A stretch of DNA of 32,717 bases, from the NCBI GenBank assembly GCA_022865485.1, contig JALHSZ010000030.1, forward strand, positions 1 through 32,717. Reading direction: 5' to 3'. A program made the translations under genes and the position numbers. This document shows positions 1 through 9,043 of this stretch, piece after piece. The number at the start of each line of letters is the position of its first letter. The stretch's first letter is position 1. The DNA is from Dehalococcoidales bacterium (lineage in GTDB: Bacteria > Chloroflexota > Dehalococcoidia > Dehalococcoidales > BS750m-G39). Below the pieces are notes generated by a model that made no database searches, was not told the DNA's origin, and saw only the letters and a list, made by a program, of their open reading frames with translations.

Positions 1-482
1 CGGCGGGTGAAACCGGGGAGATTGTTGTCCGTGGAGCCCGCATAATGAAAGGCTACTGGAAGGACGAGGAGAAGACCAGGAAGGCTTTTACCGCCGACGG
101 CTGGTACCGCACCGGCGACATGGGCTATAAAGACGAGGAGGGCTACATCTACCTTACCGGGCGCGCCGACGACATTATTGTTCGGGGGGGCGAGAACATC
201 GGGCCCAGCGAGGTGGAGAGCGTCCTTTCCACCCACCCCAAAATCGAGGAGGCGGGGGTTATCGGGGTCAAGGATGTGGAGTGGGGGCAGCAGGTCAGGG
301 CTATCGTCAGGCTCAAAGAGGGGGAGAGCGCCACCGAGGCGGAGATTATCGACTTTACTCGCCCCCGGCTGGCTGGGTTTAAGCGCCCGACCTCAATAAT
401 CTTTGTCAGCGGCGAGCTGCCCAAGACCAGCACCGGCAAGGTCCTGCGCCGAGAGCTGCGCGCAAACTACGGCGAGCCTTAA
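1..482 (+). CDS. Acyl-CoA ligase (AMP-binding enzyme), C-terminal part, 5' truncated by window edge
   Basis: This is the 3' end of an ANL-superfamily acyl-CoA synthetase, which activates a carboxylic acid with ATP to an acyl-adenylate and then the CoA thioester. The frame is open from base 3. Visible landmarks are the core motif TGDMGYKDEEGYIYLTGR, the hinge region RADDIIVRGGEN, and the C-terminal A10 motif LPKTSTGKVLRREL with the catalytic lysine. About 160 residues are present, roughly the last third of the usual 500-550, and the upstream part lies outside the window. The substrate cannot be read from this fragment. The stop overlaps by 4 bases the stop of the convergent small gene on the other strand. 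The nearby HdrD-like membrane Fe-S gene makes a role in fatty-acid activation for beta-oxidation plausible, but this is inference. Confidence 0.93.
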   Translation, partial: AGETGEIVVRGARIMKGYWKDEEKTRKAFTADGWYRTGDMGYKDEEGYIYLTGRADDIIVRGGENIGPSEVESVLSTHPKIEEAGVIGVKDVEWGQQVRAIVRLKEGESATEAEIIDFTRPRLAGFKRPTSIIFVSGELPKTSTGKVLRRELRANYGEP

Positions 483-751
483 CCCTGGTCGCGGACGCGG
501 CGAATTTCAAAGACCACCGGGTTATCGGGGTCGGGGCAAGCCACCGTGGTCTTGTCGGGGTCTTTTTCCCAGGGGAAGGCGCCGCCGTACATCAGCGGCG
601 TGATGAAGGGAAAAAGGGAGGAGAAGGCAAAGAGGCACATGCCCCCGGGCGTCTTTTCGCCGACCAGCCACTGGTCGCCGACCTTGTGCCCCGCCTCACA
701 GCTCCCCTTCTGGCTTATTACCTTAATGCTGACCTTGTAGCTTTCCGCCAT
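479..751 (-). CDS. TIGR04076 family protein (90 aa)
   Basis: This small protein resembles the TIGR04076 family of about 90 residues, whose function is unknown. It has the features I associate with that family: an early cysteine (GSCEAGHKVGDQW), a central PGGMCLFAFSSLFPF segment, a Gly-Gly then Trp turn (YGGAFPWE), and a C-terminal ACPDPDNPVVFEIRRV strand. The conserved cysteines suggest a metal or redox role, which is not proven. The ATG at 749-751 has a good ribosome binding site, GAGGAG, and lies 18 bases after the end of the open reading that continues past the stop of the HdrD-like gene. The two are therefore likely one transcript. Confidence 0.8.
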   Translation of the reverse strand: MAESYKVSIKVISQKGSCEAGHKVGDQWLVGEKTPGGMCLFAFSSLFPFITPLMYGGAFPWEKDPDKTTVACPDPDNPVVFEIRRVRDQG

Positions 752-769
752 CTTTCTCCTCGGGTTTTT

Positions 770-925
770 TTATTCTTCTATCTGCGCCGCCAGCAGCTCG
801 GCGATGTCCATCACCTTGAGTTCAGCCTCTTTGGTCTTGATGCCGTCGTCGAACATCTGCAGGCAGAAGGGGCAGGCGGTAACCACCTTTTGCGCCCCCG
901 TTGCTATCGCCTGCTCGGTGCGCAG
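770..925 (-). pseudogene. Severed C-terminal segment of the HdrD-like protein, downstream of an in-frame TAG
   Basis: After the TAG at 926-928 the same frame stays open for 51 codons, to a TAA at 770-772. It encodes [20 protein letters not shown] and onward, which is the expected end of a CCG domain including the final CPFC motif. There is no start codon or ribosome binding site of its own. If the TAG were read through, the protein would be 669 residues. The segment looks conserved rather than drifted, so the stop is recent, suppressed, or a sequencing or assembly error. Confidence 0.8.
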
Positions 926-2779
926 CTAGTTGATACGGCGGCCTTCGTGCTCTTCCAGCCACATGTGCCCGCCGCCGCCACCGCAGCAGAAGCTGTTCTC
1001 CTTGTTGCGCTCCATCTCCACCATCTTGATGCCGGGGATGGCTTTGACCAGCCGTCGCGGCGGCTGGTAGATATCGTTATAGCGTCCCAGGTAGCAGGCG
1101 TCGTGGTAGGTGACCAGTTCGCTTAAGCTATTATTGACCTTGAGTTTGCCTTCCTTGATTAGCCGGGCGATAAGCTGGGTGTGGTGGATTACCTCGAATT
1201 TGCCGCCGAACTGGGGGTACTCGTTTTTCAGGGTGTGGTAGCCGTGGGGGCAGGCGGTGACGATGCGCTTGACCCCGTAGTTCTTTAAGAGCCCGATGTT
1301 TTTCTCCGCCTGCATCTGGAAGAGGTATTCGTTGCCCAGTCGGCGGGCAGGCTCGCCGCAGCAGCTTTCTTCCGTTCCCAGAATACCGAAGTTGACGCCG
1401 GCTGCCTTGAGCAGCTTAGCCGTAGCCCGGGAAATCTGGGTGCTCCTTTCTTCCAGCGCCCCGGTGCAGCCCACCCAGAAGAGGATGTCCACGTCCTTGT
1501 CGTCGGCCAGAACCTTAATCTCCAGTCCTTTCGCCCAGTCCGTCCGCGACAGCGTCGTGCCCCGCCAGGGGTGGCCGCGGTCTTCGATGCTCCTTAATGC
1601 GCCTTCGGCGGTCTCGGGGATGGACGCCTGCTCCATGACCAGGTTGCGCCTCATATCGATTATCTTTTCCACGTGCTCCACCGCTACCGGGCAGGCTTCC
1701 TGGCAGGCGCGGCAGGTGGTGCAGGCCCAGATTACCTCCTGGGTGATGACCTCGCCGATCATAGCCTTGGCGGGGGCGCCTCCCTTGAGCAGCCCGGGTC
1801 CTTCGGTGAGCAAATGCTCCTTGAGGTCGTCAATCAGCTTCTTGGGATTTAAGGCTTTACCGCTGGCCGTTGCCGGGCAGACCTCCTGGCACTGGCCGTA
1901 GATGACGCAGGAATAGAGGTCTAAAAGCTGCTTGCGGTTGAAGTCGGTTATCTTGGCGGCGCCGAAGCTTTCCGCCTTCTCCAGGTCGATGGGGCGCAGG
2001 GCGCCCTTGGGGGGTGGGGACTGGAGTAGGACGTTGAACATGCTGGCAATCATATGCAGGTAGCGGGAGTAGGCGATGAAGACCAGGACGAAGAGGACGA
2101 AGCCCCAGTGCGCCCAGAAGAAGGCGGTGTTAGCCGCCTGAATCGAGGACTGGCTAGCGCCGTCGAAAAGATTGCTCAGCGCCTGGCTTATGGGAGGCAG
2201 GTGGGTGCCCAGGCCCACCGGTGCGTAGCCCAGGGCGATGCCGGTGGCTTCCTTAAAGAGGTGGGTTAAGGGGTGGATAAACACCGTAACCAGTATGACC
2301 AGCGCCTCGAAGGTCTGTTCGCCCTTGAGTCTCGGCGGCCGGATAACGTAGCGGCGGATGATGGCCCAGAGGGCGCCGAGCATAATAAACGGAGCGGCGA
2401 TATCCATAACCCAGGCGTAGTAGAAGAAGAAGCTGGTGTGCTCCAGCGTCTCGGAGAGGCCCAAGCCGCCGCCGATGATGATAAATATCAGGTAGAAGGG
2501 GATGAAGATGAAGAACCCCCAGGCCATAAAGACGTGGCCCAGGCTGGCCCGGTTCTTGGCGGTCAGGTTTTGCAGCTGGCACCACTGCCCGAATACCCTG
2601 ACGATGGTGCTGGAGACCCTTTTTACGAGGTGGCCGAAGCCGCCCACGGATTGCCCCAGGAGCATGTAGCGCAGTAGCTGGTACATGCGGCGCAGGAACA
2701 GCCCCACGGCCAGGGCGAACAATACCCAGAAGATAACGTAGCCCGGAATTCCCAGGTAGCTCATACTGATTGGCGACAT
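926..2779 (-). CDS. HdrD/GlpC-like membrane Fe-S oxidoreductase (NarI-like membrane domain, two 4Fe-4S sites, CCG domains), ended by a premature TAG
   Basis: This is an electron-transfer protein of the heterodisulfide-reductase-related family, as used for ETF:menaquinone oxidoreduction in anaerobic beta-oxidation. Residues 1 to about 265 form a NarI-like membrane domain with about six hydrophobic segments. Two ferredoxin-type cysteine clusters follow, at about 289-302 (CVIYGQCQEVCP) and 350-363 (CTTCRACQEACP). Next come two CCG domains, with ESCCGEP and CPHG (C510, G513) in the first and SFCCGGGGGHMW (C598, C599) in the second. The reading frame stops with TAG immediately after EGRRIN at residue 617, before the final CPFC motif, which lies in frame downstream. 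The ATG at 2777-2779 follows GGGGAA. The adjacent acyl-CoA ligase supports a fatty-acid or acyl-CoA oxidation role, by inference. Confidence 0.9.
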   Translation of the reverse strand: MSPISMSYLGIPGYVIFWVLFALAVGLFLRRMYQLLRYMLLGQSVGGFGHLVKRVSSTIVRVFGQWCQLQNLTAKNRASLGHVFMAWGFFIFIPFYLIFIIIGGGLGLSETLEHTSFFFYYAWVMDIAAPFIMLGALWAIIRRYVIRPPRLKGEQTFEALVILVTVFIHPLTHLFKEATGIALGYAPVGLGTHLPPISQALSNLFDGASQSSIQAANTAFFWAHWGFVLFVLVFIAYSRYLHMIASMFNVLLQSPPPKGALRPIDLEKAESFGAAKITDFNRKQLLDLYSCVIYGQCQEVCPATASGKALNPKKLIDDLKEHLLTEGPGLLKGGAPAKAMIGEVITQEVIWACTTCRACQEACPVAVEHVEKIIDMRRNLVMEQASIPETAEGALRSIEDRGHPWRGTTLSRTDWAKGLEIKVLADDKDVDILFWVGCTGALEERSTQISRATAKLLKAAGVNFGILGTEESCCGEPARRLGNEYLFQMQAEKNIGLLKNYGVKRIVTACPHGYHTLKNEYPQFGGKFEVIHHTQLIARLIKEGKLKVNNSLSELVTYHDACYLGRYNDIYQPPRRLVKAIPGIKMVEMERNKENSFCCGGGGGHMWLEEHEGRRIN

Positions 2780-2817
2780 GATTTCCCCTATCTAGTTCCC
2801 TTCGGACATTGAGTATT

Positions 2818-3303
2818 TTAGCGCAATCGGATGACGGCGACAAATATGCCTATGGCTAGGGCCAGTATATCGAGCGGGTGGAAGGCAGCATCGTATCTAA
2901 AAAGCATGTTGATGGGAATGCTGGCCAGGTAGCTTATGGGTATGGCAATAGCCCCGGTTAAGGCCAGCCATTTGCCGCGCTTGCGGTTGACGGAACGGCC
3001 GACCACTTCGCCGATGGCATAGCCGACGCCGCCAGCTATCAGCAGGTTGACGAAGATGAAGGGCAAGAATGCACTCAGCAGCCCCCAGACGATACCGCCG
3101 GCGAGAGCCATGCCCAGCGCCGTGCCCGACGCAATCAAGTAGTGCTTGGCGGAGAGGCGGTAGGTGGGCAGTTTGGCTAGTTTGGCGCAATCGGGGCACC
3201 TGGCTCCCACCGGTGTTTGCACCATGCATTTGGGGCATATCGGCTGGCCGCACTTGCCGCAGCTTAAGCTGGTTTCAACGTCGGGGTGATAGGCGCATTT
3301 CAT
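2818..3303 (-). CDS. B-box/zinc-finger N-terminus membrane protein (161 aa)
   Basis: The N-terminal 45 residues carry a dense Cys/His pattern, CAYHPDVETSLSCGKCGQ then CPKCM and CPDCA, typical of the B-box-type zinc finger found at the head of many bacterial membrane proteins. The rest holds about four hydrophobic segments, with a glycine-rich stretch (LIAGGVGYAIGEVVG) and a short basic cytoplasmic loop (NRKRGK). The zinc finger is expected on the cytoplasmic side. The function is unknown. The gene sits between plsY and the Fe-S gene with short gaps, so cotranscription is likely. The ribosome binding site is weak. Confidence 0.82.
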   Translation of the reverse strand: MKCAYHPDVETSLSCGKCGQPICPKCMVQTPVGARCPDCAKLAKLPTYRLSAKHYLIASGTALGMALAGGIVWGLLSAFLPFIFVNLLIAGGVGYAIGEVVGRSVNRKRGKWLALTGAIAIPISYLASIPINMLFRYDAAFHPLDILALAIGIFVAVIRLR

Positions 3304-3313
3304 CTGGACAAAT

Positions 3314-4021
3314 TTAGTCCTTTCCCGTTTCTTTGGGCTTTACCCGCTGCTGATTTATCCAGGTTTCCCGGTCCCTGATATCGCGGTCGAAGAGCAGGCG
3401 GTTGAGCAATAGCTCCCCCGTCGTCACCGAGGCCGAAACCTGGGTCCGGGGCGGAGTCAGCCGCCTGATGACCATAATTAAGAACATGGCGACAAAGCCC
3501 AGAATCAGCTCCAGCGGCTCGCCAGCCACCCAGCTGACGATAGGCATAAGAGCCACGGCGATGCCTATGCCCTCCGGTATTCTACGCACGGCAAGCACGT
3601 TTAGAATCATAATTGTCAGGAAGACTATCAGCGACCAGGGCACCAGCGGGGGGTCATTAACCAGGGGAACTATAAAAGCCACTCCTATGATGGTGGCGAT
3701 GCCTCTGCCGCCGTTGAAGCGGAGAAAGACGGGCCAGTTGTGCCCGATAACCCCAGCGATGCCTACGGCCACCTGCTGGGTGAGGTCCAGCCCTACCAGG
3801 TGAGCTACCCAGACCGCGGGCATCGCCTTGCCGATGTCAAAGAGGACTACCAGGACGGCTATCCAGCGGGCGCCAACCTTTATCAGGTTGGCGCCACCGA
3901 CATTACCGCTGCCGTACTGCCTGATGTCTATCCCTCGCATCCACCGGGCGGCCAGATAGGCGGCGGGAATGGCGCCCATAAGATAGCCGCCGACCAGTAG
4001 CAGGATAAACTTAATAACCAT
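3314..4021 (-). CDS. plsY: Glycerol-3-phosphate acyltransferase PlsY (copy 1)
   Basis: PlsY is the membrane acyl-phosphate:glycerol-3-phosphate acyltransferase that makes lysophosphatidic acid, the first step of phospholipid synthesis. The sequence shows the family blocks: GYLMGAIPAAYLAARWMRGI near the N-terminus, the GSGNVGGANLIKVG loop, a second block GHNWPVFLRFNGGRGIAT, and a late hydrophobic core. At 235 residues it is longer than the usual 190-210, owing to a charged C-terminal tail after residue 195 or so. The ATG has GAGGAG upstream. A second, shorter paralogue is at 26419-26988. The gene follows the PHP gene with a 9-base gap and is likely in the same transcript. Confidence 0.95.
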   Translation of the reverse strand: MVIKFILLLVGGYLMGAIPAAYLAARWMRGIDIRQYGSGNVGGANLIKVGARWIAVLVVLFDIGKAMPAVWVAHLVGLDLTQQVAVGIAGVIGHNWPVFLRFNGGRGIATIIGVAFIVPLVNDPPLVPWSLIVFLTIMILNVLAVRRIPEGIGIAVALMPIVSWVAGEPLELILGFVAMFLIMVIRRLTPPRTQVSASVTTGELLLNRLLFDRDIRDRETWINQQRVKPKETGKD

Positions 4022-4030
4022 AAACTCTCC

Positions 4031-4879
4031 TCATAGTATAAGTTTGGGGTTTTTCTCTTTAGCCAGGGCGATGAGCCGCTCAGCCGCTTCCAGGGGGACG
4101 TCGGCGCCGCCGATGGCGGTCTCCTCGTCGGGCTCTATGCCGTGAAAGTCGCTGCCGCCAGTGGCAATAAGGTTGTGCCTCCGGGCTAGCCCCACCAGCC
4201 TCTTGACTTCTTCGGCGGTATAGTCTTTGTAGTAGGCTTCTATGCCAACCAGCCCCGCCGGCTTCAGCTCTAATATCAGTCCCTCGGGGTCGGGGGAGGT
4301 GAGGGGGTGAGCCAGCACGGGCAAGCCCCTGGCTTTGACGATTATCGCCGCCGCCTCGGCGGGGAGCATCTTTTCCCGCTCCACATAGGCGGGTTTACCG
4401 TGCCCCAGGTATTCGTCGAATGCCTCTTTAAACGAGGCGATATAGTCCTTCTCCAGCAAGGCTTGGGCGATGTGGGGGCGGCCGATGGTGCTGGTGCCGG
4501 CTATCTCCAGGACGCGCTGCCAGTCGATATGAACGCCCAGCTTATCCAGTTTAGCCACCATCGCTTGAGCCCGCCGCCGGCGGGAATTCTTGAAATTCTC
4601 CAGCTGGGCCAGCAGTTGGGGGTCGGTGTAGTCGATGAAGTAGCCCAGGATATGTACCTCGCCCTGGGGGATGTCGGTGCTGATTTCGATGCCGGGTATG
4701 ACGGTAAGATTGGGGAAGCTCTGCGCCGCCGCTTTGGCGGCGGCAATGCCGTCCACGCTGTCGTGGTCAGCCAGGGCGATATAGACTAAGCCCCGTTCCG
4801 CCGCTTCCCGAATGACTTCGGCGGGGCTGAGCCGGCCGTCGGAGGTGGTGGAGTGTACGTGGAGGTCGACCCGACCCAA
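4031..4879 (-). CDS. PHP-domain phosphoesterase, RNase AM / nucleoside bisphosphate phosphatase type
   Basis: This 282-residue protein is a stand-alone PHP metallophosphoesterase. Its metal-site motifs are visible: DLHVHSTTSDG (H7, H9, D14), ADHDS (D38, H39), HPLTSPD and GGSDFHG near the C-terminus. This layout matches the YciV/RNase AM group, which trims RNA 5' ends and hydrolyses 3',5'-nucleoside bisphosphates. The exact substrate is not settled by sequence alone. The most upstream start is a TTG at 4877-4879, two bases after the ymdB stop, with GAGGTGG overlapping the end of ymdB as the ribosome binding site. Translational coupling with ymdB is therefore likely. Its place beside RNase Y and YmdB fits an RNA-turnover role. 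Confidence 0.9.
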   Translation of the reverse strand: MGRVDLHVHSTTSDGRLSPAEVIREAAERGLVYIALADHDSVDGIAAAKAAAQSFPNLTVIPGIEISTDIPQGEVHILGYFIDYTDPQLLAQLENFKNSRRRRAQAMVAKLDKLGVHIDWQRVLEIAGTSTIGRPHIAQALLEKDYIASFKEAFDEYLGHGKPAYVEREKMLPAEAAAIIVKARGLPVLAHPLTSPDPEGLILELKPAGLVGIEAYYKDYTAEEVKRLVGLARRHNLIATGGSDFHGIEPDEETAIGGADVPLEAAERLIALAKEKNPKLIL

Positions 4880-4881
4880 GG

Positions 4882-5643
4882 CTAGCCCACCTCCCGGTAG
4901 ATTCGTTCGATACTCCTGGCCCGCCCTGAGGCGTCGTCGATATCTACCATTACGGCGTTGAGGACGGGCTTGCCTTTGCCCACTGAGAGGCGATGGTGGA
5001 CGCCCGTCAGGAAGCGCTGGATGACGGCATTGACGTCGTCGCCGATAACCGAATCGGTGGGGCCGGTCATGCCGATATCGGTGACATAGGCGGTGCCCCC
5101 GGCTAAAATCTGGGTGTCGATAGTGCCCACGTGGGTGTGGGTGCCGAGGACGGCGCTGACACGCCCGTCCAGATATCGGCCCATAGCCACCTTTTCCGAG
5201 GTCGCCTCGGCGTGAAAATCAACAATGATAACCGGCTGCTTTAATTTGGCCAGCAGCTTGTCCATAGCCTGGAAGGGGCAGTCGAGGTTGCCGATAAATG
5301 TCCGCCCCATTATATTGACCACCGCCACCGGCCCGAGGGTGATATAGCCCCGGCCCGGCACCCCGGGCGGGTAGTTCAGGGGGCGCACGATAGGCATCTG
5401 GCCCTCAAGATAGGGGAAGATTTCCTTTTGCGCCCATATGTGGTTGCCCGAGGTTATCACGTCGACGCCAGCGTCGAGCAGCTCCTGGGCTGTTTCCGGG
5501 GTCAGCCCGATGCCGCCCGCGGCGTTTTCGCCGTTGGCGATAATCAGCTTTAAGCCGTATTGCTGGCGGAGGCCGGGCAAGAGCTGGCTTACCGCCTTCC
5601 GGCCCGGCTTGCCCACGATATCACCGATAGCTAATATCAGCAC
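4882..5643 (-). CDS. ymdB: YmdB-family metallophosphoesterase (TIGR00282)
   Basis: YmdB is a dinuclear-metal phosphodiesterase; the Bacillus protein hydrolyses 2',3'-cAMP and influences motility and biofilm choices. Family motifs are present in order: AIGDIVGKPGRKA at the N-terminus, IIANGENAAGG, TSGNHIWAQKE, VDFHAEATSEK, and VLGTHTHVGT in the C-terminal half. At 253 residues it is near the usual 260. The start is GTG at 5641-5643 with AGGAAG ahead. It lies 18 bases after rny, the same gene pair seen in Firmicutes and other bacteria, so it is probably cotranscribed with RNase Y. Confidence 0.95.
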   Translation of the reverse strand: MLILAIGDIVGKPGRKAVSQLLPGLRQQYGLKLIIANGENAAGGIGLTPETAQELLDAGVDVITSGNHIWAQKEIFPYLEGQMPIVRPLNYPPGVPGRGYITLGPVAVVNIMGRTFIGNLDCPFQAMDKLLAKLKQPVIIVDFHAEATSEKVAMGRYLDGRVSAVLGTHTHVGTIDTQILAGGTAYVTDIGMTGPTDSVIGDDVNAVIQRFLTGVHHRLSVGKGKPVLNAVMVDIDDASGRARSIERIYREVG

Positions 5644-5661
5644 TTGTCTTCCTATATCTTC

Positions 5662-7206
5662 CTACTTGGCGTAATCTACGGCTCTGGTCTCCCGGAGCAC
5701 GGTAACCTTGATTTGCCCCGGGTATGACAGCCCTTCTTCTATCTTCTTGACGATGTCCCGCGCCAGCCTCATCGCGCCCAGGTCATCAACCTCTTCGGGC
5801 TTGACCAGGATGCGGATTTCGCGGCCGGCCTGAATGGCATAGGACTTTTCCACTCCCTTGAAGTCGTTGGCGATATCCTCAAGCTCCTTGAGGCGCTTGA
5901 GGTAGTTTTCCAGGGACTCACGCCTGGCTCCGGGCCGGGCGCTACTGATGGCATCAGCCGCGGCCACGATGAAGCCCCAGACGCTGGAGGTATCGGTTTC
6001 GAAATGGTGCTCGGCGACGCCCTGTACGACCTCGGGGGATTTATCCCACTGTTTGACCAGGTCGGCGCCGATAGCGGCGTGGGGACCTTCAACCTCCCGG
6101 TCTACCGCTTTACCGATGTCGTGCAGCAGTCCCGTCTTCTTGGCGGTAGCCACGTTGACGCCCAGTTCCCCGGCAATCATGCCCGCCAGGTGGGCGACCT
6201 CGACGGAGTGGTTGAGCACGTTTTGCCCGTAGCTGGTGCGGTACTTGAGCCGGCCCAGCAGCTTGATTAGCTCGGGGCGCAGGCCGTGCACACCGACCTG
6301 GTATGCCGCCTGCTCTCCCGCGTTCTGCATAGTTGCCTCTACCTCTTCTTTGGTCTTGGCTACCACCTCTTCGATGCGGGCGGGGTGGATGCGCCCGTCC
6401 TGAATGAGCTTGGTGAGCGCCAGGCGAGCTATCTCCCGCCGTATCGGGTCGAAGCTGGACAGGGTTACCGCTTCCGGGGTATCGTCGACGAAGAGGTCGA
6501 CGCCCGTCGCCTGCTCTAACGCCCGTATGTTGCGCCCTTCGCGCCCGATAAGCCTCCCCTTCATCTCGTCGCTGGGGAGGGGAACCGCCGCCACCGTTGT
6601 CTCCGATACCACCTCGGAGGCGCAACGCTGTATCGCCTGCGAGAGAATGTCCTGGGCTTTCTTGTCGGCTTCCTCTCTGAAGTGGGTCTCCCATTCCCGC
6701 AGGCGCCGCGAGGTCTCCTCTTCCATCTCGGTTTCTATAGCGTCGAGGAACATCTTTTTCGCCTCGGCGGCGGACATGCCCGAAATCATCTCCAGCTGCT
6801 TTAGCTGCTTGGCCCTGATTTCATCCAGTTCACCGCGGATAGAGGCATTTTCCTTTTCCTTGTTGGTCAGGTTGCGCTCCCGCTGCTCCACGCCTTCCAG
6901 CTTGCGGTCCATGGCTTCCGTCTTTTGCGACAGGCGGTTTTCCTGGCGTTGCAGTTCGGAGCGTCGTTCCCGGTAATCGGCATCGGCGGCTGACTTCATC
7001 TTGTCGATTTCCCGCCTCGCCTCGTTGAGCGTTTTCTTAGCCTCCTCGGTGGCTTCGGCCTCTATCTTAAAGGCTTTTCTCTGCGCTAAGCGAATCTGGC
7101 GGTTGACCATCACCCTCCGAAAGAGGAAGATAGCCATGCCGCCGAAGACGACGCCGATGACGAAGCTGAAGAAAACAGCCAGTATGGGTCCTACTCCCAG
7201 TTCCAT
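5662..7206 (-). CDS. rny: Ribonuclease Y
   Basis: RNase Y is the membrane-anchored endonuclease that starts mRNA decay in bacteria lacking RNase E. Residues 1-30 form one membrane anchor, followed by a long charged coiled coil to about 150. A KH domain follows with [20 protein letters not shown], and the HD domain has [13 protein letters not shown] and the catalytic [10 protein letters not shown]. The C-terminal region is present, giving 514 residues, the normal length. The ATG at 7204-7206 has a strong site, AAAGGGGGTG. It sits between recX (105-base gap) and ymdB on the same strand. Confidence 0.97.
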   Translation of the reverse strand: MELGVGPILAVFFSFVIGVVFGGMAIFLFRRVMVNRQIRLAQRKAFKIEAEATEEAKKTLNEARREIDKMKSAADADYRERRSELQRQENRLSQKTEAMDRKLEGVEQRERNLTNKEKENASIRGELDEIRAKQLKQLEMISGMSAAEAKKMFLDAIETEMEEETSRRLREWETHFREEADKKAQDILSQAIQRCASEVVSETTVAAVPLPSDEMKGRLIGREGRNIRALEQATGVDLFVDDTPEAVTLSSFDPIRREIARLALTKLIQDGRIHPARIEEVVAKTKEEVEATMQNAGEQAAYQVGVHGLRPELIKLLGRLKYRTSYGQNVLNHSVEVAHLAGMIAGELGVNVATAKKTGLLHDIGKAVDREVEGPHAAIGADLVKQWDKSPEVVQGVAEHHFETDTSSVWGFIVAAADAISSARPGARRESLENYLKRLKELEDIANDFKGVEKSYAIQAGREIRILVKPEEVDDLGAMRLARDIVKKIEEGLSYPGQIKVTVLRETRAVDYAK

Positions 7207-7311
7207 GTTTCACCCCCTTTGTTTTTGTCTTTACCTCCCCCCGGGAATAGGCTGCAGATAGATACTAACCATTTTGCCCCTCTGGGGTCAAGGTAAGGGT
7301 TTATCTTTAAC

Positions 7312-7938
7312 CTACTCCTTCACTTCTTCCCAGATCTTTTTTACGGTATTGTTTATCACTCCGTAGCCGAAGCCACGGCGCTTGAGATATTCGCCGAGGC
7401 GGCGGCGGAAGCCCTGATAGTCGTTAACGGGCAGGCGGCGCGCCTTGGCTATCGCCGCCCGGTAGGCGCTGTCTTCATCGTCGACGTCAGCCACCACCCG
7501 CTCGATGACATCGTCGGTGACACCCTTTTGCTTAAGCTCATGGCGGGTCAGCCACTGGCTGCGCGGGCTGAAAGACTGGCGGTTTTCCTTCCAGAATTGG
7601 GCGAAAGCCAGGTCGTCGACCAAACCTTGTGCTTTGAGCCTGGCTATGGCCGTTGCCACGCTATCCCCGTCGAAGCCGCGCCGGACGAGCCTTTCCCTGA
7701 GCTCGGACTCGCTGCGCAGGCGGTAGGAGAGGTAGCGGAGGGCGGCGTTAAGGCAGCGCTGGGACAGCTCGGCGCCCGCCAGCGCTTCGATATCGCCCTC
7801 GGAAAGCTCCTGCCCCACCCGCAAGCCTTCTTTCAGGGCGACGCCGGCTTCCAGGCTGAAGGCGAACTTGTCGTCTAAGAATATGTTGACCCGCCTTTTC
7901 CTCCTCTTCCCCTCCCCGATGGCGGTGACCTTTTTCAT
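7312..7938 (-). CDS. recX: Regulatory protein RecX
   Basis: RecX binds RecA filaments and limits their growth. The 208-residue protein has three-helix RecX repeats, recognisable from ALRYLSYRLRSESELRERLV, RRGFDGDSVATAIARLKAQG, and the C-terminal EYLKRRGFGYGVINNTVKKI. The N-terminal strand region (GEGKRRKRRVNIFLDD) is typical of the longer members. It lies directly downstream of recA, the most common arrangement, and is probably made from the recA transcript. The 92-base gap holds only a weak 4-bp hairpin, so attenuated read-through is possible but not shown. Confidence 0.93.
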   Translation of the reverse strand: MKKVTAIGEGKRRKRRVNIFLDDKFAFSLEAGVALKEGLRVGQELSEGDIEALAGAELSQRCLNAALRYLSYRLRSESELRERLVRRGFDGDSVATAIARLKAQGLVDDLAFAQFWKENRQSFSPRSQWLTRHELKQKGVTDDVIERVVADVDDEDSAYRAAIAKARRLPVNDYQGFRRRLGEYLKRRGFGYGVINNTVKKIWEEVKE

Positions 7939-8030
7939 CGCTTTTTCTGCCCCTTAAAAGACATAAGGCCAAGGCATTACGCCTCAGCCCTATTCAATAT
8001 TATCTCGGTTAAGATATTTTTAATCTATTT

Positions 8031-9029
8031 TTAAGGGTTATGGGTGATGACGGCTGAGGCTCTGACCTGCTGCTCGATCTTCTCGGCAAGCTCGGGATTC
8101 TCTTTCAGGTAGTGTTTGGCGTTCTCCCTCCCCTGCCCCAGGCGAACATCACCATAGGAGAAAAAGGCACCGGACTTCTTGACTATCCCCAGCTCTGCAC
8201 CCAGGTCGATAAGGTTGCCCTCCTGGCTTATGCCGTGGTCGAACATGATGTCAAACAGAGCCGTTTTGAAGGGAGGGGCAATCTTATTCTTGACCACCTT
8301 GGCTCGCACCGTGTTGCCGATGGCGACATCGCCCTGTTTTATGGTTTCGATGCGCCTTAAGTCTATCCTCACCGAGCTGTAGAATTTGAGAGCCCTGCCC
8401 CCCGGCGTTACCTCGGGATTGCCGAAGATAATACCCACCTTCTCTCTCAGCTGGTTGATGAAGACCACTGCCGTGCCCGATTTGCCGATAGCGGCGGCGA
8501 GTTTCCTCAGGGCTTGAGACATGAGGCGGGCTTGTAAGCCGACATGGACGTCTCCCATCTGCCCCTCAATCTCAGCCTGGGGTACCAGTGCCGCTACACT
8601 GTCAATCACGATGACATCGACAGCCCCGCTCCTTACCAGCGCTTCGGTGATTTCCAGTGCCTGTTCGCCGGTATCGGGTTGAGAGATGAGCAGTTCATCG
8701 ACATTGACACCACAATTGGCGGCATAGGAAGGGTCTAGAGCGTGCTCGGCATCGATATAGGCAACCGTGCCCCCCAGTTTTTGCGCTTCGGCAATTATGT
8801 GCTGGGCCAGGGTGGTCTTCCCCGAAGATTCGGGGCCGAATATCTCGGTGATCCGTCCCCTGGGGATACCGCCTACGCCCAGCGCCAGGTCTAGCGCCAG
8901 CGAGCCGCTGGGGATTGCCGGCACCTTTACCAGCGCGCCTTCCCCCAGCTTCATCACCGCGCCCTTGCCGAATCGCTTTTCAATCTGGCTGATAGCCAGC
9001 TCCAACGCCTTAACCTTTTCTGTGGTCAT
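8031..9029 (-). CDS. recA: Recombinase RecA
   Basis: RecA forms ATP-dependent filaments on single-stranded DNA for recombination and repair and triggers LexA cleavage. Walker A is GPESSGKT at residues 65-72, Walker B is [10 protein letters not shown], and the DNA-binding L1/L2 area includes [20 protein letters not shown]. The length of 332 is slightly short because the acidic C-terminal tail is reduced. A promoter with TTGTTT, 17 bases and TATTAT lies just upstream, and its -10 box ends only 14 bases before the ATG. The message therefore has almost no leader and no clear Shine-Dalgarno site. I see no convincing SOS operator in the short upstream region. Confidence 0.98.
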   Translation of the reverse strand: MTTEKVKALELAISQIEKRFGKGAVMKLGEGALVKVPAIPSGSLALDLALGVGGIPRGRITEIFGPESSGKTTLAQHIIAEAQKLGGTVAYIDAEHALDPSYAANCGVNVDELLISQPDTGEQALEITEALVRSGAVDVIVIDSVAALVPQAEIEGQMGDVHVGLQARLMSQALRKLAAAIGKSGTAVVFINQLREKVGIIFGNPEVTPGGRALKFYSSVRIDLRRIETIKQGDVAIGNTVRAKVVKNKIAPPFKTALFDIMFDHGISQEGNLIDLGAELGIVKKSGAFFSYGDVRLGQGRENAKHYLKENPELAEKIEQQVRASAVITHNP

Positions 9030-9043
9030 ATTCGCCTAGTTGA

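Noticed and set aside
7939-8030. Terminator between recA and recX
   Set aside because: The only hairpin has a 4-bp stem (AGGC/GCCT) with a distant short T run. It is too weak to call.
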